Positions 32,861 to 41,691 of a DNA stretch of 64,000 bases are shown piece after piece. Position numbers and translations under genes: made by a program. How positions within the stretch are numbered: position 1 is the first letter of the stretch; each line of letters starts with the position of its first letter. Source of the DNA: Bacteroidales bacterium (GTDB taxonomy: Bacteria; Bacteroidota; Bacteroidia; Bacteroidales; UBA932); assembly GCA_017429475.1 (NCBI GenBank), contig JAFROX010000009.1, forward strand, positions 62,001-126,000. Reading direction: 5' to 3'. The notes below the pieces were generated by a model. That model did not search any database and was not told the origin of the DNA. It was given only the letters and a program-made list of their open reading frames with translations.

Positions 32861-34570
32861 CTACTTCTCGGCGTAGAGGCCGATGAGGGTGCCGGTGAAG
32901 CCGCCGGCGTTCAGGGTGGTGAGGAACTGTGCGTCCACTCCGTCGATGACCTTTGTCCAGTTCTTGCCGTTGGGAGCAAACCAGAAGCCGAAAGTGCCGC
33001 AGTCTGAAGTGATCTTCAGGTCTACGAACTTGAAGTTGCCGATCGGCGCAGAAGCCAGTTCTGAGCTCGCGTCCTCGATGGTGGGTCTCTGTCCGGGAAC
33101 GCGTACCATCCTGGTCTCTACCTTGACGACCGAAACCTTGCCCTGGGAAACCTTGAGGAAATACTGGTGGCTCTCGTCCTTGAAGAGGAGCATACCGGCA
33201 GCCTCGGTCTCGCCTGCGGGTTTGAAATAGAGGCGTGAAGAAGCCTCGAACTTGTGATGGTGCATCCTGCGCAGCACGATCGAAGGAGTGTGCGTCTGGG
33301 TGGCCTTGCTCTCGGAGATCGTCAGCTCAAGGAAGCCGGGCTTGTCCGTGAGAGAGTAATGGTCCTTTGCCGGGCCGCGGAGAAGCAGCCAGGCCGGGTC
33401 GAGTTCCTGTGCGGAAAAATCGTCGGTGAAAGCGAAGTTGCCGAAGGTGACCTTGTCACCGCGCTTGACGCCCTCGTGCCTTACTATCAGGGGAACAGTC
33501 TCTCCCTGAGGAAGGATCACCGGCCATTTGTCTGCGGTCCAGGTCACGGGCAGCATATGGGTCTCGCGGCCTAGGTTCTCCGCGTCATTGCTGTAGGGAC
33601 GGTCAGCGAGGAACACTGCCCACCACTGTCCGTTGGCATCCTTCACCATATCGGCGTGGCCCGCGCAGATGATGGGGTTGGGCCTTGCAGGGTCGAGACC
33701 GACCTGCGTGAGGATGGGGTTGCCTTCGTATGAGATGAACGGGCCGAACGGAGTCTCGCCCTTGAAGATCACCTCCGAGTGCTTCTCGTTGATGTTGGTG
33801 CCGCCCTCGGCGCACATCAGGTAGTAGGTGCCGTCGATCTTGTAGAGGTGCGGTCCTTCGATCCAGATGGGCTCCTGCTCGGGACGCGAACCTTTGTTGA
33901 CGATGATCTTGCGCTCGCCTATGGTGCGGTCGTTGGCAACGTCGAACTCTATGCAGCGGATGGTCCTGTGGCCGCTGTAGTCTGCCTTGCCGTCGGGTGC
34001 GTCGTCATTGTTGACGATGTATGCACGGCCGTCCTCGTCGAAGAAGAACGACGGGTCGATGCCCTTCACTTCCGGAAGGTATATGGGATCTGACCAGTCA
34101 CCCCACGGGTCCTGCGTCTTCACGAAGAAGTTGCCGGCACCCACGTCGGTCGTGATCATATAGTAGGTCTTGTTGTGAGGATTGTACTTGATATCGGGGG
34201 CGTAGATACCGCCGCTGACGCGCTGTCCGTCGAGATGAGGAAGATGCTCGGGACGGTCGAGGACATTGCCTATCTGCTCCCAGTTGACAAGGTCGCGGCT
34301 GTGGAAGATGGGAACACCCGGGAAAAATGAAAATGTCGACGTAACGATGAAATAATCACCCTCTCCGTTGCTGCACATGCTCGGGTCGGAATACCATCCG
34401 GCCAGCATCGGGTTATAGACGTAGTCGTCACCCGGCAGAGGGTTCTGGGCATAGAAATCGTCGTTGCCTTCATAATGGTAATTGTCAAAGAGGACGGTAC
34501 CCTGGGGGACGTCCACCGAGCAGGCGGCAGCAAGAAGGCCTGCGACAAGAACAATCAGTGTTTTCTTCAT
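32861..34570 (-). CDS. GH43 beta-xylosidase/arabinofuranosidase lipoprotein
   Basis: A 569-residue protein with a lipoprotein signal (GLLAAAC, Cys17). Five-bladed propeller with the GH43 triad: Asp62 in AGWYSDPS, Asp172 in GIDPSFFFDEDG and Glu238 in PIWIEGPHLYK. From about residue 375 a C-terminal beta-sandwich (DDFSAQELDPAWLLLRGP, with many aromatic residues) is the usual beta-xylosidase C-terminal domain. It releases xylose or arabinose from xylan fragments, which fits the xylBAE operon in this window. A -7 box precedes it. Confidence 0.9.
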   Translation of the reverse strand: MKKTLIVLVAGLLAAACSVDVPQGTVLFDNYHYEGNDDFYAQNPLPGDDYVYNPMLAGWYSDPSMCSNGEGDYFIVTSTFSFFPGVPIFHSRDLVNWEQIGNVLDRPEHLPHLDGQRVSGGIYAPDIKYNPHNKTYYMITTDVGAGNFFVKTQDPWGDWSDPIYLPEVKGIDPSFFFDEDGRAYIVNNDDAPDGKADYSGHRTIRCIEFDVANDRTIGERKIIVNKGSRPEQEPIWIEGPHLYKIDGTYYLMCAEGGTNINEKHSEVIFKGETPFGPFISYEGNPILTQVGLDPARPNPIICAGHADMVKDANGQWWAVFLADRPYSNDAENLGRETHMLPVTWTADKWPVILPQGETVPLIVRHEGVKRGDKVTFGNFAFTDDFSAQELDPAWLLLRGPAKDHYSLTDKPGFLELTISESKATQTHTPSIVLRRMHHHKFEASSRLYFKPAGETEAAGMLLFKDESHQYFLKVSQGKVSVVKVETRMVRVPGQRPTIEDASSELASAPIGNFKFVDLKITSDCGTFGFWFAPNGKNWTKVIDGVDAQFLTTLNAGGFTGTLIGLYAEK

Positions 34571-34587
34571 TTCGATGAGTTTTATTA

Positions 34588-34595
34588 CAAAGATA
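34588..34595 (-). promoter_or_regulatory. -7 promoter element of the GH43 gene
   Basis: Minus strand TATCTTTG, 17 bases before the start codon at 34570. Confidence 0.6.
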
Positions 34596-34615
34596 TTTTA
34601 TCTTTTTGAATTTGA

Positions 34616-34623
34616 TATCTTTG
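34616..34623 (+). promoter_or_regulatory. -7 promoter element of the AlaX-like gene
   Basis: TATCTTTG, 21 bases before the ATG at 34645. It lies downstream of an in-frame ATG at 34606, which rules out that earlier start. Confidence 0.6.
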
Positions 34624-34644
34624 TCTAAAGCAAACCCATCTGAA

Positions 34645-35115
34645 ATGGAAGAACCCGTACTCAACGTCCACAACAAAGAGGAGCACCGCCCCAGCCACAG
34701 CTGCGAGCACATCCTCAACCGCACGATGGTCAATATGTTCGGCTGCCCCCGCAGCCGCAACGCCCACGTCGAGAAGAAGAAATCCAAGTGCGACTATCTG
34801 CTCGACGCCTGTCCAACACCCGAGCAGGTGGCTGAGATAGAAGCCAGGGTCAACGAAGTTATAGCCCTCAACCTCCCTGTCACTGTCAGATTCGTTCCCC
34901 GCGAGGAGGCAGCAGCACTGGTGGACCTCAGCAAGCTGCCGGAAGACGCATCACAGACACTGCGGATTGTCAGCATTGGCGACTACGACGACTGCGCCTG
35001 CATCGGTGCCCACGTGGAGAACACTTCCGAAATCGGAGCGTTCAAAATCATCAGCCACGACTTCAACGACGGAGTGTGGAGGGTGAGATGGAAAGTCATA
35101 CCCAACGGACAATAA
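34645..35115 (+). CDS. Stand-alone tRNA-editing (AlaX/ThrRS SAD-like) protein
   Basis: A 156-residue protein with both zinc motifs of the class II aminoacyl-tRNA synthetase editing domain: HSCEHIL (HxxxH) near the N-terminus and CACIGAHV (CxxxH) near the C-terminus, followed by NTSEIGAFKIISHDF. It should remove wrongly attached amino acids (for example Ser from tRNA-Ala or tRNA-Thr), acting in trans. The start at 34645 follows from the promoter position. It is 5 bases upstream of the phosphatase gene, and no functional link is obvious. Confidence 0.75.
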   Translation: MEEPVLNVHNKEEHRPSHSCEHILNRTMVNMFGCPRSRNAHVEKKKSKCDYLLDACPTPEQVAEIEARVNEVIALNLPVTVRFVPREEAAALVDLSKLPEDASQTLRIVSIGDYDDCACIGAHVENTSEIGAFKIISHDFNDGVWRVRWKVIPNGQ

Positions 35116-35120
35116 TCAAT

Positions 35121-36413
35121 ATGAAAAAGATATTCGCCACAGCCATCGCTGCACTGCTCCTCTGCACTGCGGCTATCGCACAGAACTACAACGTCCTCGA
35201 AGAGGTGAAGGCCGACCGCCTCAAGGCCGCCGGGATGGAAGGCGCCTACCGCTTCGAAGACTACGCCCTGACTCCGGCACCAAAAGGCTACAGACCGTTC
35301 TACATCAGCCATTATGGCCGTCACGGAAGCCGCTATGCCTGGACCTCCAGGGCCTACACAGAAGTAGGAAACACCCTCTCAGAAGCGAAGGAAGCAGGTA
35401 ATCTCACCGCCTTCGGAGAGTCTTTCCTCCAGCGTTACCTTGACTTCTGCGACGTGGCCATAGCCAACACTGGAGATCTGGTGGATCTCGGAGTCGGACA
35501 GCACACCCGCCTTGCCGCCGATATGGTCCGCAACTTTCCAAAGGTGTTTGCCGGCAACAAGCGTGTCGACGCCTTGTCGTCGGTCTCAGGCCGATGCATC
35601 GTCAGTATGGCTGCCTTCACCACCAGCCTGCAGAAGCAGGCTCCCAAGCTCGACATCCACGTCAAGTCCAACCATCTCGGAATGGGCATCGTGGCTCCGC
35701 CCGAAGCTCCTAAGGGCTATGTCCGCCACTTCGCCGGCGAAGGCACCGACAGCCTGCAGCGCGAGAAGCTCGGCCAGTTCATCCTACGCAAGGTAGATGT
35801 CGACGGCATTATGGGCCATATATTCAAGGACCCTAAGGCGGTGAAGCATACAGGCGGCACTACCGACTTCCTCTACTACCTCTATATGTTCATGGGCAAC
35901 TATCCGAACTACAGCGACCCGGCCCTCTTCGCAGACGTGCTTACCGACGAACAGTTCGCCCAGCTGTGGGAGACATTCAATTACGACTCATATCTGACAG
36001 ATGTCACTGCCAGGTATGAAATGATACCTCTGCTGGAGGACATCGTCAGCAAGGCCGGCATCGCCATAGTGAATCACGACACCGCCGCCGACCTGCGCTT
36101 CGGACACGACTATGTCTTGGAGGCTTTCATCGCCCTGCTGAACCTCGACGGCTTCGGCACGACGCCCAAGAACGCCGACGAGGTGAAATACTGGTTCCAG
36201 AGCTACCGCATCTGCAAGGCCACAAACCTGCAGTTCGTCTTCTACGGCTCGCGCAGCGGCGACAGGGGCATCCTCTTCAAGATCCTATGGAACGGAAAGG
36301 AAGCCACCATTCCGGCCCTTGAACCCGTAACAGGTCCGTATTACCGATGGGATGACTTCCGTGCCTTTGCAACGAGGATAATGGCTGAGCACCCGGAGAT
36401 ATTGAAACCCTGA
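35121..36413 (+). CDS. Secreted histidine acid phosphatase
   Basis: The ATG at 35121 opens a signal peptide (MKKIFATAIAALLLCTAAIAQ); the in-frame ATG at 35076 is inside the preceding gene. The 430-residue product has the phosphohistidine motif HYGRHGSRY and, later, DLRFGHDYVLEAF as the proton-donor motif (HD). This layout is that of branch 2 histidine phosphatases, including phytases and multiple inositol polyphosphate phosphatases. It probably releases phosphate from inositol phosphates or other esters in the periplasm. Confidence 0.85.
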   Translation: MKKIFATAIAALLLCTAAIAQNYNVLEEVKADRLKAAGMEGAYRFEDYALTPAPKGYRPFYISHYGRHGSRYAWTSRAYTEVGNTLSEAKEAGNLTAFGESFLQRYLDFCDVAIANTGDLVDLGVGQHTRLAADMVRNFPKVFAGNKRVDALSSVSGRCIVSMAAFTTSLQKQAPKLDIHVKSNHLGMGIVAPPEAPKGYVRHFAGEGTDSLQREKLGQFILRKVDVDGIMGHIFKDPKAVKHTGGTTDFLYYLYMFMGNYPNYSDPALFADVLTDEQFAQLWETFNYDSYLTDVTARYEMIPLLEDIVSKAGIAIVNHDTAADLRFGHDYVLEAFIALLNLDGFGTTPKNADEVKYWFQSYRICKATNLQFVFYGSRSGDRGILFKILWNGKEATIPALEPVTGPYYRWDDFRAFATRIMAEHPEILKP

Positions 36414-36424
36414 CGGATATTTCG

Positions 36425-36432
36425 TATATTTG
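36425..36432 (+). promoter_or_regulatory. -7 promoter element of the gene at 36452
   Basis: TATATTTG, 19 bases before the ATG at 36452. Confidence 0.5.
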
Positions 36433-36451
36433 GTAAGCAAAACTGAAGACA

Positions 36452-37027
36452 ATGAAAAAAATAGCAATATTCCTCGCAGCCCTGATGATCTCTTCGGCTG
36501 CCTTCGGACAGAGAGTGGACGGCTACGGCATTCCCGCCAACAACATCGGCATCCAGGTTTCAGACGCCACGGGAGAGACCTTCGTCTCAGCCTTCGCCGT
36601 AGCGTTCGCAGCTTCTGCAAGCGCCATATTCAAACAGGATCCCAATTTAGAGATGACCGGCTGGATCCCTTTCTTATCCGCCGGCTATGAATATCACTTT
36701 GCCGACACGAGGTGGAATGTCGGAGGCGAGGCGGGATACTGGCATGTCGGTTCACGCGCGAAAGACACTGGAATCGTCTCCCACAACCACCTTGCAGTCA
36801 TCGCTGCCACCGGCAAGATATACTACAAGCCCCGCGGCATCTGCAAGCTCTATGGAGGTCTGAACCTCGGCCTCGGCATAATCAGTTCCTCTGAGGATCC
36901 CCTCTTCCCCGCCTTCCAGCTCAATCCCATAGGAATGCGCCTGGGCAGCGAGCGGGTTGCTTTCCTTCTTGAACTAGGCGTCGGTTACCGCGGCATCGTC
37001 CAGGCGGGCGTCACCTTCGGACTGTAA
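36452..37027 (+). CDS. Small outer-membrane beta-barrel protein, unknown function
   Basis: A 191-residue protein with a signal peptide ending SAAFGQ. The rest alternates hydrophobic and polar residues (FLSAGYEYHF, WNVGGEAGYWHVG, KLYGGLNLGLG) and ends GYRGIVQAGVTFGL, as in eight-stranded outer-membrane barrels. I recognise no family. It has its own promoter and a strong terminator. Confidence 0.65.
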   Translation: MKKIAIFLAALMISSAAFGQRVDGYGIPANNIGIQVSDATGETFVSAFAVAFAASASAIFKQDPNLEMTGWIPFLSAGYEYHFADTRWNVGGEAGYWHVGSRAKDTGIVSHNHLAVIAATGKIYYKPRGICKLYGGLNLGLGIISSSEDPLFPAFQLNPIGMRLGSERVAFLLELGVGYRGIVQAGVTFGL

Positions 37028-37034
37028 CAAACAA

Positions 37035-37066
37035 AAAGAGCCGGGCTTGATTCAGTCCGGCTCTTT
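37035..37066. terminator. Bidirectional rho-independent terminator
   Basis: Stem 37035-37047 with 37054-37066, 13 pairs including one G-T, 6-base loop, with A-rich sequence on the left and T on the right. It separates the convergent genes ending at 37027 (+) and 37091 (-). Confidence 0.88.
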
Positions 37067-37090
37067 CGTATATTGAAACAAGCGTAAGAG

Positions 37091-38041
37091 TTACGACTCT
37101 TCCAGATGCTTGCGGTCGTGCTTGTAGGCTTTCCTCTTGTGCTGGTTCCAGGTGCCGTAAATCTCCGAAACACGGCCCGAGGTCATGAACACAGGGATGT
37201 CTTCTACGCGGATCTTTTCCATAAGCTTTGCGAACTCCTCGTTGGTAAGGATAGTCTCGAGCTCCACCTTCTTCTCGTTGGAATAGCCGCCCGTCACCTC
37301 ATAGAGAGTCACGCCGCGCACCAGGTCGTGAACGATGAACTCCTGAAGCTCCCTATAGCGCGGAGTGATGATGCATACGCGCTTGCGGGCATTGAGACCA
37401 GCAGTGAAGTGGTCTACCATCATACCGTTCAGCCAAGTGCCGATGAAACCCATGAACACGAGGTAGAGCGAATTGCCGGGAACGGCGAAAGCTGAGCAGC
37501 AGATGATGGCACCCGCCACGGTCACTGACGTTCCGATGTCGATGTGGGCGTACTTGTTGACAATCTTGGCGATGATGTCGAGGCCGCCTGTCGACGCGTT
37601 AATCCTGAACAGTATGGCCTGTGACAGGCTCAGGATCAGCACGAAGCATAACAGGTAGAACCAGTAGTCGGTGTCGCCTCCTGCCCAGTCGAACATCTTC
37701 GTAGGATCGATGTTGAACTTCTTGTCGACAGCCTCGAACAGCCAAAGCCAGGGCGACAGCACCAGCGCAGTATAGACCGTCTTGGCGCCGAACTCCTTAC
37801 CGATAAGGATAAAGGCCAGCACCAGAAGGATCAGGTTGATGATGAACGTGAGGGCAGACACTGGTATTCCGGTAATCCTGAAAATCACGATGGAAAGACC
37901 TGAAATGGAACCAACAATCAACTTGCTGGGCTGAAGGAAATAGTGCACAGCCACGGCAGCCACCATCATGCCGAAAGTCATGATGAGGAACTCCTTGAAG
38001 AACTTGCCGCTCTTGAAATATTCCTTCGTCTTAGCGTCCAT
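37091..38041 (-). CDS. YitT family membrane protein with DUF2179 domain
   Basis: A 316-residue protein: five to six membrane helices (residues 15-200; VGSISGLSIVIFRITGIPVS, INASTGGLDIIAKIVNKY) typical of YitT/DUF161, then a C-terminal cytosolic DUF2179 domain (CIITPRYRELQEFIVHDL, TLYEVTGGYSNEKK). Function unknown; some members are linked with amino-acid or ion efflux. It starts 1 base after the stop of the outer-membrane protein gene and is probably the last gene of the potABCD operon. Confidence 0.86.
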   Translation of the reverse strand: MDAKTKEYFKSGKFFKEFLIMTFGMMVAAVAVHYFLQPSKLIVGSISGLSIVIFRITGIPVSALTFIINLILLVLAFILIGKEFGAKTVYTALVLSPWLWLFEAVDKKFNIDPTKMFDWAGGDTDYWFYLLCFVLILSLSQAILFRINASTGGLDIIAKIVNKYAHIDIGTSVTVAGAIICCSAFAVPGNSLYLVFMGFIGTWLNGMMVDHFTAGLNARKRVCIITPRYRELQEFIVHDLVRGVTLYEVTGGYSNEKKVELETILTNEEFAKLMEKIRVEDIPVFMTSGRVSEIYGTWNQHKRKAYKHDRKHLEES

Positions 38042-38042
38042 A

Positions 38043-38762
38043 TCAGAAAGCCACGCTCAGGCCTGCACTTCCGTAATAAAGCAAATCCTGGTAGAGAGGA
38101 GAATAGCCGAAACCGGCCTTGACGGGCAGTGACAGCCAGTCGGTCAGTTCGAAAGTATAACCGGCCTCAAGCATCATATTGTTGATGGCGAAGCCGCTCT
38201 CGTTCTCATAGTAGGGAGAAGCGTGTGTCAGCGCACCGAAAGTAGCCTGGATGTCGAAATTGCCGATGCTGTAGGGAACCGCGAGTTCCAGGTACTGGGA
38301 GAAATTGTGCTTGGTCTCAGCCCAGTTCAGGTCGTCGCCGTAGAGCGAAGTATAGAGAGTCAGCGAAGCCGGAACAACACCAGGGAGGGTATATCCGATG
38401 CCGAGCTCGCCCATATCGCCGAAGTAGTTGTTGAACTCCAGGTGGAAACCGTGAGTCTCGGCATAGAAGGTGAACTGATACTCAGAATAGTGGTCGGTAG
38501 GTTTCTCGCCGCCCACGATGGGTTTTGCGTGGAAAGACTGGTAAGTCCAGAAATATGCCTCGGCATAGAAATTCTCGTCAGCGCTGGTGAAGTTCAGACC
38601 GATGTCGAAAGAAGCGCCAGGGCCACCTATGGGATCGTTCTTCATACCCCTCCAGATATACTCGCTCATAAACTCCTTGTCGGCCATGAAACCGAGAGTC
38701 TGGGCTGAAACACCATTGACAAGGCCGAGCAGAGCTACGGCAACCAATACTATCTTTTTCAT
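38043..38762 (-). CDS. Outer-membrane beta-barrel protein, TorF-like putative porin
   Basis: A 239-residue protein with a signal peptide ending GVSAQ. It continues FMSEYIWRGMKNDPIGGPGASFDIGLNF, with the xxSxYxxRG start seen in TorF-type putative porins, and ends YGSAGLSVAF. It lies 1 base after the potD stop and 1 base before yitT, so it is co-transcribed with the polyamine transporter and could be its outer-membrane pore; that role is inferred. Confidence 0.7.
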   Translation of the reverse strand: MKKIVLVAVALLGLVNGVSAQTLGFMADKEFMSEYIWRGMKNDPIGGPGASFDIGLNFTSADENFYAEAYFWTYQSFHAKPIVGGEKPTDHYSEYQFTFYAETHGFHLEFNNYFGDMGELGIGYTLPGVVPASLTLYTSLYGDDLNWAETKHNFSQYLELAVPYSIGNFDIQATFGALTHASPYYENESGFAINNMMLEAGYTFELTDWLSLPVKAGFGYSPLYQDLLYYGSAGLSVAF

Positions 38763-38763
38763 C

Positions 38764-40095
38764 TTATTTTCTTTTTTTGCTGCCTTGACGGCGTGATTTG
38801 TTTTTTCTTGATTTGATAACTGACCATACTATGAGAGCTGCCACAACAACACCGAGGAGCACGAGAATGGTGCCGTTCAGGTTGTCGCCCTTCACCCTCG
38901 ACCACATTTTGAGAAGCTTCTCGGTATCCTGGTCGGTGTCGTGCATCAGAACGCACTTGTCCATCACTGACTTGTCAGGATAGAAAATCGGATTGAGGAG
39001 AACCGAGTCTGCCTCGGGGCCGAAGAAATAAGATGCATCGACTACCTCGGCATAGCGTGAATCCTGAGCAAGTTCTTCCTGGCTGGCAAGCACCTCAGGG
39101 GTTCCGATGACGCTCACATAGCCTATAACATCCATGTTACGTATGGCGTTCTCGCTCATACACATATAGTTGATGAAGTAGTTTGCGGCCTTGGTATTCA
39201 CAGCGTACTTGGGAATGACCCAACCGTCGAAGAAGCAGTTGCTGCCCTCTTCGGGAACAACATAGTTCAGTTTCACACCCACGTCGCCGGCCTCGTTGAT
39301 GGCCCACATGGCGTCGCCTGACCAGGTCCAGTTGACCCAGGCCTTCTCCTGAGTCATCATCTCCTTGCCGAAGTCAGCCTCCCAGCCGGAAACGTTCTTC
39401 TTGGCTTCCATAAGGAGAGCCTCGACCTTGGCAATAGACTCGTCGCTCACGTCATACATCAGTTTCTTTGCATCGACAGTGCCGTTGGCTATACCCTCGC
39501 TGTTGAGATAGATCAGCAGAGGGCTGTAGATATCGCGGAAAGCATCTTTCATAAAGAGCTTCTGCTCGAACTTGGGATTCAGGATGGCGCCCCAGGTAGA
39601 AACCTCTGAACGGTCGACATACTTCTCGTTGTACATAAAGCCGACGGTTCCCCACATATAGGGCACTGAGTAGTCGTTGGCGTTCTTGCCGGGAGTGTTC
39701 ATTGCGTTGAACTCCTCGATGGCGAAGGGAGCCACGTTCTTCGTGTAGTCGGGAGTCGAACCGTAGTTGCGGTCGAGCGGCAATGCCAGACCGTGGTTGA
39801 TCATCCTTTCGATTATGTAGTCTGAAGGGCACACGAGGTCATAGTCAGCCTGTCCCCTCTCGATCTTAGCGAGCATTACTTCATTGATGTCGAACACCTG
39901 ATAGATAATCTCAACCTTCTCCCCAGTCTGCTCATAATACCACTCCTCGAACTCGTCGAGAAGGTCTTCGTCGATGTAGTCAGACCAGTTGTAGATTTTC
40001 AGTTGGTGCGCCCTGTCGCCGGAATTACCGCCCGAGCAGGCACAAACCGCCATTGCACACGCGAAGCAGAGTGCAACTTTCAATAGTTTTTTCAT
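38764..40095 (-). CDS. potD: Spermidine/putrescine-binding lipoprotein with C-terminal membrane helix
   Basis: A 443-residue protein with a lipoprotein signal (AMAVCAC), the periplasmic binding-protein fold (KIYNWSDYIDEDLLDEFE, YDLVCPSDYIIERMI, WVNWTWSGDAMWAI) and the PotD/PotF-type C-terminal lobe. It is about 95 residues longer than E. coli PotD. The extra C-terminus contains a membrane helix (about residues 408-427, GTILVLLGVVVAALIVWSVI) and a very basic tail (KSRKNKSRRQGSKKRK), so both ends may be membrane-bound. It overlaps potC by 4 bases. Confidence 0.9.
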   Translation of the reverse strand: MKKLLKVALCFACAMAVCACSGGNSGDRAHQLKIYNWSDYIDEDLLDEFEEWYYEQTGEKVEIIYQVFDINEVMLAKIERGQADYDLVCPSDYIIERMINHGLALPLDRNYGSTPDYTKNVAPFAIEEFNAMNTPGKNANDYSVPYMWGTVGFMYNEKYVDRSEVSTWGAILNPKFEQKLFMKDAFRDIYSPLLIYLNSEGIANGTVDAKKLMYDVSDESIAKVEALLMEAKKNVSGWEADFGKEMMTQEKAWVNWTWSGDAMWAINEAGDVGVKLNYVVPEEGSNCFFDGWVIPKYAVNTKAANYFINYMCMSENAIRNMDVIGYVSVIGTPEVLASQEELAQDSRYAEVVDASYFFGPEADSVLLNPIFYPDKSVMDKCVLMHDTDQDTEKLLKMWSRVKGDNLNGTILVLLGVVVAALIVWSVIKSRKNKSRRQGSKKRK

Positions 40096-40898
40096 TTCAG
40101 AGAATTGTTTTGAGTGTTGTTTTTAGACCGCAGGTTCATAATTATAAGGACTGCCAGCACGGCCACGAACACGATGGTGATCATCGGACGCAGCTCGGGA
40201 GTAAGTCCACCCTTGCGGGAATCTGCGTAGATGTATGTGGACAGTGTCTGCAGGCCGTTGGTGCCGACATTGAAGACACTGACTTCGAAATCGTCGATAG
40301 AGAGGATGAACGACAGGAAGAATCCGCTCACCATACCGCTCCTGATCTGAGGGAGAATCACCTTTCGCAGGGCCTGAGAAGGCGTGGCGCCCAGGTCGAG
40401 CGCAGCCTCGAAGGTGTTGGGATTCATCTGCTTGAGACGAGGCATCACGCTGAGCACGACGTAAGGTGTGCAGAAGGTGATGTGGCAGAGCGTAAGAGTA
40501 ACATAGCCCTGGGTGACTCCGAGACTGACGAACAGCAGGAACAGCGACACGCCGGTGATGATGTCGGCATTCAGGATAGGAATGTTGTTCATCGTGTTCA
40601 TCGCAGACTTGAAGCGCTTGTTGCGCAGGTTGTAGATGCCTATGGCAGACACGGTTCCCAGTGCAGTCGAAACGATGGCGGCCACAAGTCCTATGATGAG
40701 GGTGTTGAGCACGGCGCTCATCAGAGCCTCGTGCTGACCGCTGGTGAACAGCGAACGGTAGAGGCCGGTTGAGAAACCGGTCCAGTTGCCGAGCACCTTG
40801 GCCTCGGTGAAAGAGAAGATGGCGATGACGATCATCGGCGCGTACAGCAGCACGAGCAGTACCCAGATGTATGCTTTGGCAAGGAAGTTCTTCATCAT
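40092..40898 (-). CDS. potC: Spermidine/putrescine ABC transporter permease PotC
   Basis: A 268-residue inner-membrane permease with six helices. The ABC permease EAA loop reads EAALDLGATPSQALRKVILPQ. The N-terminus (ILVLLYAPMIVIAIFSF) matches PotC/PotI. It overlaps both neighbours by 4 bases and forms the channel with PotB. Confidence 0.92.
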   Translation of the reverse strand: MMKNFLAKAYIWVLLVLLYAPMIVIAIFSFTEAKVLGNWTGFSTGLYRSLFTSGQHEALMSAVLNTLIIGLVAAIVSTALGTVSAIGIYNLRNKRFKSAMNTMNNIPILNADIITGVSLFLLFVSLGVTQGYVTLTLCHITFCTPYVVLSVMPRLKQMNPNTFEAALDLGATPSQALRKVILPQIRSGMVSGFFLSFILSIDDFEVSVFNVGTNGLQTLSTYIYADSRKGGLTPELRPMITIVFVAVLAVLIIMNLRSKNNTQNNSLK

Positions 40899-41689
40899 AT
40901 CAGTCCTCCTGCGGCCGAAGCCTCTTCTTTGTCGTCATTGAACAGGTTGGTCACCACGATCAGGATGAGCATTATCAGCGAGAGCAGGGCACCGTAGTTC
41001 CACATTCCGTTGTTGATGTTCTCCTGGATGATTGTACCGAAAAGTTTGATGTTGTTCATCGTCAGCAGCTCCGCGATTGCGAAGGTTGAGATAGTGGGCA
41101 TGAACACCATCATTATGCCGCTCACCACGCCGGGCATCGAGAGAGGCAGTGTCACCTTGGTGAACACCTCACGGTTGCTGGCGCCGAGATCCTGTGCAGC
41201 CTCGCTGTAGCTCTTGTCGATCTTCTGGAGCACGGTGTAGATGGGCAGGATCATAAACGGCAGATAGTTGTAGACCATACCGAAGATGAGGGTCGCCTGC
41301 CCCAGCGGCACCTTCATGAAGCCGAAGAGGGCAACGGTTGCCAGGGTGCGCATCAGCACGTTGATGAACATCGGTATGAGGAACAGGGCCACCATCACCG
41401 AAGCGCTGCGGAAACGGGAGTGGCTGAGTATATACGCGGCAGGATAGCCGAGCAATATGCAGATGACGGTCGTGATCAGTGCGATGCCGATGGAATAGAT
41501 CAGCGTATTGACGGACTCACGCTCGTTTATGAAAGTGCGTACGTTCTCGAAGGTGAAATTGCCCTGAGGGTCGCGGAATGCGTAAAGCACAACCAGAAGC
41601 AGGGGTAGCACCACGAAGATCAGCATAAAAATCAGGTAAGGGATGCTCCAGCTGCTGCGACGGCCGAAAAACTGTTTGATCTTTCCCAT
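40895..41689 (-). CDS. potB: Spermidine/putrescine ABC transporter permease PotB
   Basis: A 264-residue permease with six helices. EAA loop: SEAAQDLGASNREVFTKVTLPLS. The opening PYLIFMLIFVVLPLLLVVLYAF is characteristic of PotB/PotH. It starts 2 bases after the potA stop and overlaps potC by 4 bases. Confidence 0.92.
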   Translation of the reverse strand: MGKIKQFFGRRSSWSIPYLIFMLIFVVLPLLLVVLYAFRDPQGNFTFENVRTFINERESVNTLIYSIGIALITTVICILLGYPAAYILSHSRFRSASVMVALFLIPMFINVLMRTLATVALFGFMKVPLGQATLIFGMVYNYLPFMILPIYTVLQKIDKSYSEAAQDLGASNREVFTKVTLPLSMPGVVSGIMMVFMPTISTFAIAELLTMNNIKLFGTIIQENINNGMWNYGALLSLIMLILIVVTNLFNDDKEEASAAGGLI

Positions 41690-41691
41690 CT

